NCBI GenBank assembly: GCA_003331105.1 | Contig: QEND01000001.1 | Span: 558,001 to 622,000, forward strand | Origin: Candidatus Tokpelaia sp. JSC161 | Lineage (GTDB): Bacteria; Pseudomonadota; Alphaproteobacteria; Rhizobiales; Rhizobiaceae | Direction of reading: 5' to 3' | Length of the DNA: 64,000 nt | Shown here: piece by piece, positions 59,417-64,000 of the stretch | Layout of the letters: each line of letters starts with the position of its first letter | Position numbering within the stretch: position 1 is the first letter of the stretch | Program-made: the position numbers and the translations under genes | Notes under the pieces: generated by a model | The model's database searches: none | What the model was told of the DNA's origin: nothing | Seen by the model: only the letters and a program-made list of their open reading frames with translations

Positions 59417-61879
59417 ATGAAAGTGATCTTATTAAGAATGATTAGATTTTTTACTTATATCCTCATAATCGCAACTTCTGCCATTATTATCGGCTTAGGA
59501 GGAGCGATGGCTTATGTGAAAAATGTTACAAAAGATTTGCCAGATTATGAAGTTCTAAAAAAATATGAACCTGCAGTTATGACAAGAATGCATGCTTCTG
59601 ACGGATCTATCATGGGAGAATTCGCATCTAAAAAACGACTCTATTTACCGATAGATAGCATACCAGACCTCATCAAATCTGCTTATATTTCTGCAGAAGA
59701 TAAGAATTTTTTTGAACATTTCGGTATCGACCCCGAAGGATTTTTACGAGCCATTATTAAAAACATTCAAAATATAAGATCAAAGCAGCATCCAGAAGGA
59801 GCATCAACTATTACACAACAAGTTGCTAAAAACTTCCTTTTAACATCCGATACAACACTACAACGCAAAATAAAAGAGGCTATCTTAGCATTACGCATAG
59901 AAAAGGCTTATTCTAAAAACCACATTCTTGAACTTTATTTGAATGAAATTTATCTTGGACACGGAGCCTATGGGATAGCTGCTGCAGCATTAATTTACTT
60001 CAATAAATCTGTCAATGAATTAAATATAGAAGAAATTGCTTATCTTGCTGCTTTACCAAAAGGGCCAAGTAATTATGATCCTTTCAAAGAAACAGATAGA
60101 GCCATTGCACGACGTAACTGGGTTATTGACCGAATGATTGAAAATGGATATATTTCCAAAAAACAAGGAACAGAGGCGAAAGAAAAACCACTCGGTGTCA
60201 GATTCCGTGATACAAGTGTTTATACATTTGGTGCTGACTATTTCACAGAGGAAGTTCGTCGCCAATTGATCGCACGGTACGGTTCAGATGTATTATATAA
60301 TGGGGGTCTCTCTGTTCGAACAACCCTAAATCCAAAACTACAACTTATAGTAAGAAACGTTTTACATAACGGCCTCGTAAAGTTCGATCAAAGTTCTGGA
60401 TGGCATGGAGCCTATAATCATATTCAGGATATTAAAAATGCAGATTGGGGAAATTCTTTATCCAAAATAGAAGGGTTTTCAGATATTCCAGAATGGCGGT
60501 TAGCTGTTATCTTAGATAGCAACTCTCATGGTCTGAGAATCGGATTACAACCAGAAAAAGAAGAAACAGGTTTTATCTCTAAAAAACGTGAAACAGGTTT
60601 TATATCCATAAAAGATATGAAATGGGCACTCAGGATCAAAAATTCAAATGCTAAACCTAGCAGCATTCTCAAAATCGGGGATGTTATCTTTGTTGAAGCT
60701 AATCATCATGAAAAAAATACCTATTATCTACGTCAACCCCCTAAAATTCAAGGAGCTATAGTTGTTATGGAACCTGTAACAGGGCGTGTACTAGCTCTGA
60801 GTGGAGGATTTTCTTATTCACAATCTGAGTTTAATCGAGCAACACAGGCCTATCGTCAACCTGGGTCTGCCTTTAAACCATTTGTATACGCTGCTGCTCT
60901 GGATAACGGTTATACTCCAGCATCCGTTATCCTGGATGGACCTATTGAAATTGATCAAGGAGCACAAGGAATATGGCGTCCAAAAAATTATGGGGAAACC
61001 TTCTCAGGCCCTTCAACATTACGCTATGGCATTGAACACTCGCGTAACCTTATGACAGTACGTTTAGCATATGATCTTGGCATGCCTATCGTCGCTGAAT
61101 ATGCAGAGCATTTCGGTATTTATGACAAATTAAAACCTATCCTCTCCATGTCACTTGGCGCTGGAGAAACAACAGTTCTCCGTTTAGTAACAGCTTATGC
61201 AGTAATAGCAAATGGAGGAAAATCAATTCAACCATCTATGATCGATCGAATTCAAAACCGTTATGGGCACACAATTTACCGCCATGATCAAAGAAAATGT
61301 ATAGAGTGTTCAGATTATGAGGTTGAACCAAAACTGATCGATGAGAGAGATCAAGTGCTGGATCCCATGACCGCTTATCAAATAACATCGATGATGGAAG
61401 GTGTTATACAGTCTGGCACAGCAAGTCATTTACGTTATCTACATAGAACAATCGCTGGAAAAACCGGAACAACCAATGATTCGAAAGATGCTTGGTTTAT
61501 TGGATTTACACCTGATATGGTGATCGGTGTATTTCTGGGATATGACGCCCCGCAACATCTAGGAAATAGCGGAACAGGCAGTGGTCTCGCTGTTCCTCTT
61601 TTCGGAGAGGTGATCGAAAAGGCTATGGCAGGCAAACCAAACCTGAACTTTCAACTACCGCAAGGCATGATGCAGATTCCCATCAATCGTAAAACTGGTA
61701 TGCATGCAAAACCCAGTGAACCGAATACCATCATTGAAGCCTTTAAACCAGGAACAGGTCCTTCTGATATTTATCAAGTCATTGGAAGCACTGAATCTTT
61801 TAAGGAAGGGGTCAAAGTTCCATTGCTCTCACCACAAGTTAACCGTGCACTTGAAACAGGCAAAGGCGGTCTCTACTAG
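59417..61879 (+). CDS. mrcA: Penicillin-binding protein 1A (class A PBP)
   Basis: Bifunctional peptidoglycan polymerase and crosslinking enzyme. The 820-residue protein has one N-terminal membrane helix (RFFTYILIIATSAIIIGLGG), a GT51 domain (EDKNFFEHFGIDPEGF, STITQQVAKN) and an OB-like region. The transpeptidase domain has the nucleophile in PGSAFKPF (SxxK), SRN and KTGTTND. I take the ATG at 59417; a TTG three codons upstream is possible. In Rhizobiales amiC precedes and prfB follows mrcA; both are missing here. Confidence 0.95.
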   Translation: MKVILLRMIRFFTYILIIATSAIIIGLGGAMAYVKNVTKDLPDYEVLKKYEPAVMTRMHASDGSIMGEFASKKRLYLPIDSIPDLIKSAYISAEDKNFFEHFGIDPEGFLRAIIKNIQNIRSKQHPEGASTITQQVAKNFLLTSDTTLQRKIKEAILALRIEKAYSKNHILELYLNEIYLGHGAYGIAAAALIYFNKSVNELNIEEIAYLAALPKGPSNYDPFKETDRAIARRNWVIDRMIENGYISKKQGTEAKEKPLGVRFRDTSVYTFGADYFTEEVRRQLIARYGSDVLYNGGLSVRTTLNPKLQLIVRNVLHNGLVKFDQSSGWHGAYNHIQDIKNADWGNSLSKIEGFSDIPEWRLAVILDSNSHGLRIGLQPEKEETGFISKKRETGFISIKDMKWALRIKNSNAKPSSILKIGDVIFVEANHHEKNTYYLRQPPKIQGAIVVMEPVTGRVLALSGGFSYSQSEFNRATQAYRQPGSAFKPFVYAAALDNGYTPASVILDGPIEIDQGAQGIWRPKNYGETFSGPSTLRYGIEHSRNLMTVRLAYDLGMPIVAEYAEHFGIYDKLKPILSMSLGAGETTVLRLVTAYAVIANGGKSIQPSMIDRIQNRYGHTIYRHDQRKCIECSDYEVEPKLIDERDQVLDPMTAYQITSMMEGVIQSGTASHLRYLHRTIAGKTGTTNDSKDAWFIGFTPDMVIGVFLGYDAPQHLGNSGTGSGLAVPLFGEVIEKAMAGKPNLNFQLPQGMMQIPINRKTGMHAKPSEPNTIIEAFKPGTGPSDIYQVIGSTESFKEGVKVPLLSPQVNRALETGKGGLY

Positions 61880-61987
61880 TACAGCATTTTCCGCTTCTCA
61901 AATCAACAAAATATCCAGAGGTATCAAACCTTTCCCCACAATGCAAAAAAATCAATGTCAAATCCCTACCCCTGAGCAAAACAGAAA

Positions 61988-63853
61988 ATGACAATTTACA
62001 TGAACAATGGAACCCATGCAAAAACTATTTCTGCTAATTCATTCAAAACCTTAGCTAATTTATGGCCATACATGTGGCCTTCTGATCAACCTAAACTGAA
62101 ACGCAATTTTATTTTAGCTGTCATTGTCCTTGTTCTATCTAAGATCATTCTGATTTTTGTCCCTTACTTATTCGAACTTTCTACCAATGCCCTGAACAGA
62201 AAATTGGAAGCATCTTTATGGCTTGAAGAAACTATTCTTGGCTCTTTTATGCTCATACTTGCTTACAATTTAGCGCGCATTCTTCAAATTGCTCTGAATC
62301 AACTGCGTGATGTCCTGTTTGCTTCAGTCGGACAATATGCTGTTCGTAAACTTGCATACCGCACTTTTATTCATATGCATAAATTATCCCTCGGGTTTCA
62401 TTTAGAACGCCGTACTGGTGGACTCTCCCGTATTATAGAACGTGGAACAAAAGGAATCGAAGCAATTGTCCGTTATACAATACTCAACAGCGCACCAACA
62501 ATACTCGAATGTACTATCTCTACCTTTGTCATATGGTTTTCCTATGGTTGGCTTTACTTAAGCATTGTTAGTGTGACCATTGGACTTTATGTTTCCTTTA
62601 CAATCATAGCAAGTAATTGGCGTCTTTCTATCCGCCGGGATATGAATGCTGCTGACACAGAAGCTAATACACGAGCAATCGATTCCTTATTAAACTTTGA
62701 AACCGTCAAATATTTTAGTAACGAAGCAATAGAAGCCCTTAGATTTGATAGCTCTATGAAACGTTATGAAAATTCTGCAACCCAAATATGGGTATCACTC
62801 GGGTGGCTAAATTTCGGGCAAGCAATTATTTTTAGCCTTGGGACGCTTGTGCTCATGCTGCTCTCAGCTTATGAAATCATACATCAAAAAAAAACACTTG
62901 GTGATTTTGTTTTTATTAACGCTCTTCTGATTCAGCTTTCTTTCCCCCTCAATTTCATTGGTTCAATCTATCGGGAAATCAAACAAGGGTTAGCAGACCT
63001 TGAAGAAATGTTTGATCTGCTGGAAATTCCTCCAGAAATTTGTGATAAATCAGATGGAAAACATTTGAAAATCAGTGGTGCCTCTATAGGTTTTGATAAG
63101 GTAAGCTTTTCCTATGAATCAGGAAGATCCATTCTTAAAAACATCACTTTCGAAGTGCCTCCAGGAAAAAAGGTCGCGATTGTAGGTCCATCTGGGGAAG
63201 GAAAATCTACAATTTCTCGTCTCTTATTTCGCTTCTATGATGTTCAATCTGGTTCTGTTATGATTGATCACCAGGATGTCCGGGATGTAACCCAAACAAG
63301 CTTAAGAAAAGCTATTGGAATAGTCCCGCAAGATACTGTTCTCTTCAACGATACAATCGCTTATAATATTCGTTATGGTCGCTTGAACGCTAACGATCAA
63401 GAAGTGCACAACGCAGCAAACCTAGCAAAAATTAGTGAATTTATAGAAAGTCTACCCTCTGGATACAACACCATGGTCGGTGAACGTGGACTCAAACTTT
63501 CAGGCGGAGAAAAACAGAGAATCGCTATAGCCCGCACTATACTGAAATCGCCACCACTTCTTATTCTAGATGAAGCAACCTCTGCTTTAGATAGCAAGAC
63601 AGAACAAGAAATTCAGCGCGCTCTTGATATGGTAAGCCATGGACGGACGACACTCATCATAGCCCACCGTCTATCCACTATTATTCATGTTGATGAAATT
63701 CTCGTTCTAAAAAGCGGTCAATTTATTGAAAGAGGCACACATCTCGAACTGCTCAACAAAAAAGGATTCTATGCTTCAATGTGGAAACGTCAGCTTGAAG
63801 CGACCCAAGTTAAAGAAAAATTACGCGCAATAGACCATGGAGATCAACTCTGA
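61988..63853 (+). CDS. Atm1/HMT1-type ABC exporter
   Basis: A 621-residue half-transporter. Residues about 40-340 form six membrane helices with the Atm1/ABCB7 pattern (RRTGGLSRIIERGTKGIE, SLLNFETVKYFSNE). The ATPase domain has Walker A GPSGEGKST, the Q-loop region IVPQDTVLFNDTI, the signature LSGGEKQR and Walker B LLILDEATSALDS. Relatives export glutathione-linked compounds and support heavy-metal resistance (Atm1 of Novosphingobium) or iron-sulfur protein maturation. In Sinorhizobium a homologue sits just upstream of psd and pssA. It lies 108 bp after mrcA. Confidence 0.9.
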   Translation: MTIYMNNGTHAKTISANSFKTLANLWPYMWPSDQPKLKRNFILAVIVLVLSKIILIFVPYLFELSTNALNRKLEASLWLEETILGSFMLILAYNLARILQIALNQLRDVLFASVGQYAVRKLAYRTFIHMHKLSLGFHLERRTGGLSRIIERGTKGIEAIVRYTILNSAPTILECTISTFVIWFSYGWLYLSIVSVTIGLYVSFTIIASNWRLSIRRDMNAADTEANTRAIDSLLNFETVKYFSNEAIEALRFDSSMKRYENSATQIWVSLGWLNFGQAIIFSLGTLVLMLLSAYEIIHQKKTLGDFVFINALLIQLSFPLNFIGSIYREIKQGLADLEEMFDLLEIPPEICDKSDGKHLKISGASIGFDKVSFSYESGRSILKNITFEVPPGKKVAIVGPSGEGKSTISRLLFRFYDVQSGSVMIDHQDVRDVTQTSLRKAIGIVPQDTVLFNDTIAYNIRYGRLNANDQEVHNAANLAKISEFIESLPSGYNTMVGERGLKLSGGEKQRIAIARTILKSPPLLILDEATSALDSKTEQEIQRALDMVSHGRTTLIIAHRLSTIIHVDEILVLKSGQFIERGTHLELLNKKGFYASMWKRQLEATQVKEKLRAIDHGDQL

Positions 63854-63955
63854 ACTTTTGTAAAGTTGTAAAGTCTTGAATAAGGGAATTAAGTCTAATA
63901 TGAGTCAAATCATATTGAGGATATATCTCATTGTGAATGAAAGCTAGGTATTTTT

Positions 63956-64000
63956 ATGAAATGTAAGCATGAAATAGTCCAATTAATAATCAACCATTCT
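63956..64000 (+). CDS. Possible start of a further gene (cut by the window edge)
   Basis: The frame MKCKHEIVQLIINHS is open to the window end, and TAGG lies seven bases before the ATG. Fifteen codons are too few to identify it. Rhizobial synteny (Atm1-type transporter then psd) suggests phosphatidylserine decarboxylase, but this is only an inference. Confidence 0.3.
   Translation, partial: MKCKHEIVQLIINHS

Overview
The window is a compact, AT-rich (G+C in the mid-30s by eye) piece of an alphaproteobacterial chromosome. Gene content and gene order point to Hyphomicrobiales (Rhizobiales). The diagnostic blocks are pgi/tsaB/rimI/miaB/ybeY/lnt/metK/rimP/nusA/ylxR/infB/rbfA/truB/rpsO, metC beside aapJQMP, an FAD monooxygenase coupled to a zf-CHCC protein, rpsF-rpsR-DUF2232-rplI-dnaB-radA-cvpA-purF, rne divergent from mrcA, and a phosphatidylcholine synthase (pcs). 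Several genes usually found inside these blocks are missing (phoH, tlyC, trmB, alr, amiC, prfB) and glnB is a visible wreck. This pattern fits a reduced, host-associated lineage of the Bartonella/Liberibacter kind; the species cannot be named from the sequence alone.

Layout. 1-17.3 kb is one long minus-strand run from pgi down to the first codons of rpsO, mostly translation and RNA maturation genes, with a GT2-GT8 double glycosyltransferase inserted between truB and rpsO. 17.7-27.9 kb holds pgsA (+), then minus-strand genes for a glutathione transferase, ilvC, glmS, glmU, ccdA, cysS and a UbiH-like monooxygenase, and pcs (+). 27.9-34.8 kb holds metC (-), the general amino-acid ABC importer aapJQMP (+) and the FAD monooxygenase/zf-CHCC pair (-). 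35.2-35.5 kb has divergent tRNA-Val and tRNA-Asp genes, followed by ssb, glnA and the glnB pseudogene. 38.3-46.0 kb is the plus-strand ribosomal protein/replication/purine block. 46-51.8 kb has parC and the Mla lipid-transport operon on the minus strand. 52-58.5 kb has lpxL (+), the sulfate-activation genes cysHDN (-) and rne (-). 58.5-64 kb has a 0.9-kb gene-poor gap, mrcA, an Atm1-type exporter and the probable start of another gene.

How it works together. The set serves translation, envelope building (GlmS/GlmU, PBP1a, LpxL, Lnt, Mla, PgsA, Pcs), import of amino acids, and selected biosynthesis (SAM, cystathionine cleavage, sulfate activation/APS reduction, one branched-chain step, glutamine, the first purine step). 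I found no CRISPR array, prophage, insertion sequence or obvious new defence system. The most unusual points are the glnB pseudogene whose first stop replaces the uridylylation tyrosine, the inserted double glycosyltransferase, a CysN with a C-terminal membrane tail, a probable S6:S18-type leader before a TTG-started rpsF, and the gene-poor gap with a C10 tract where amiC would be expected.
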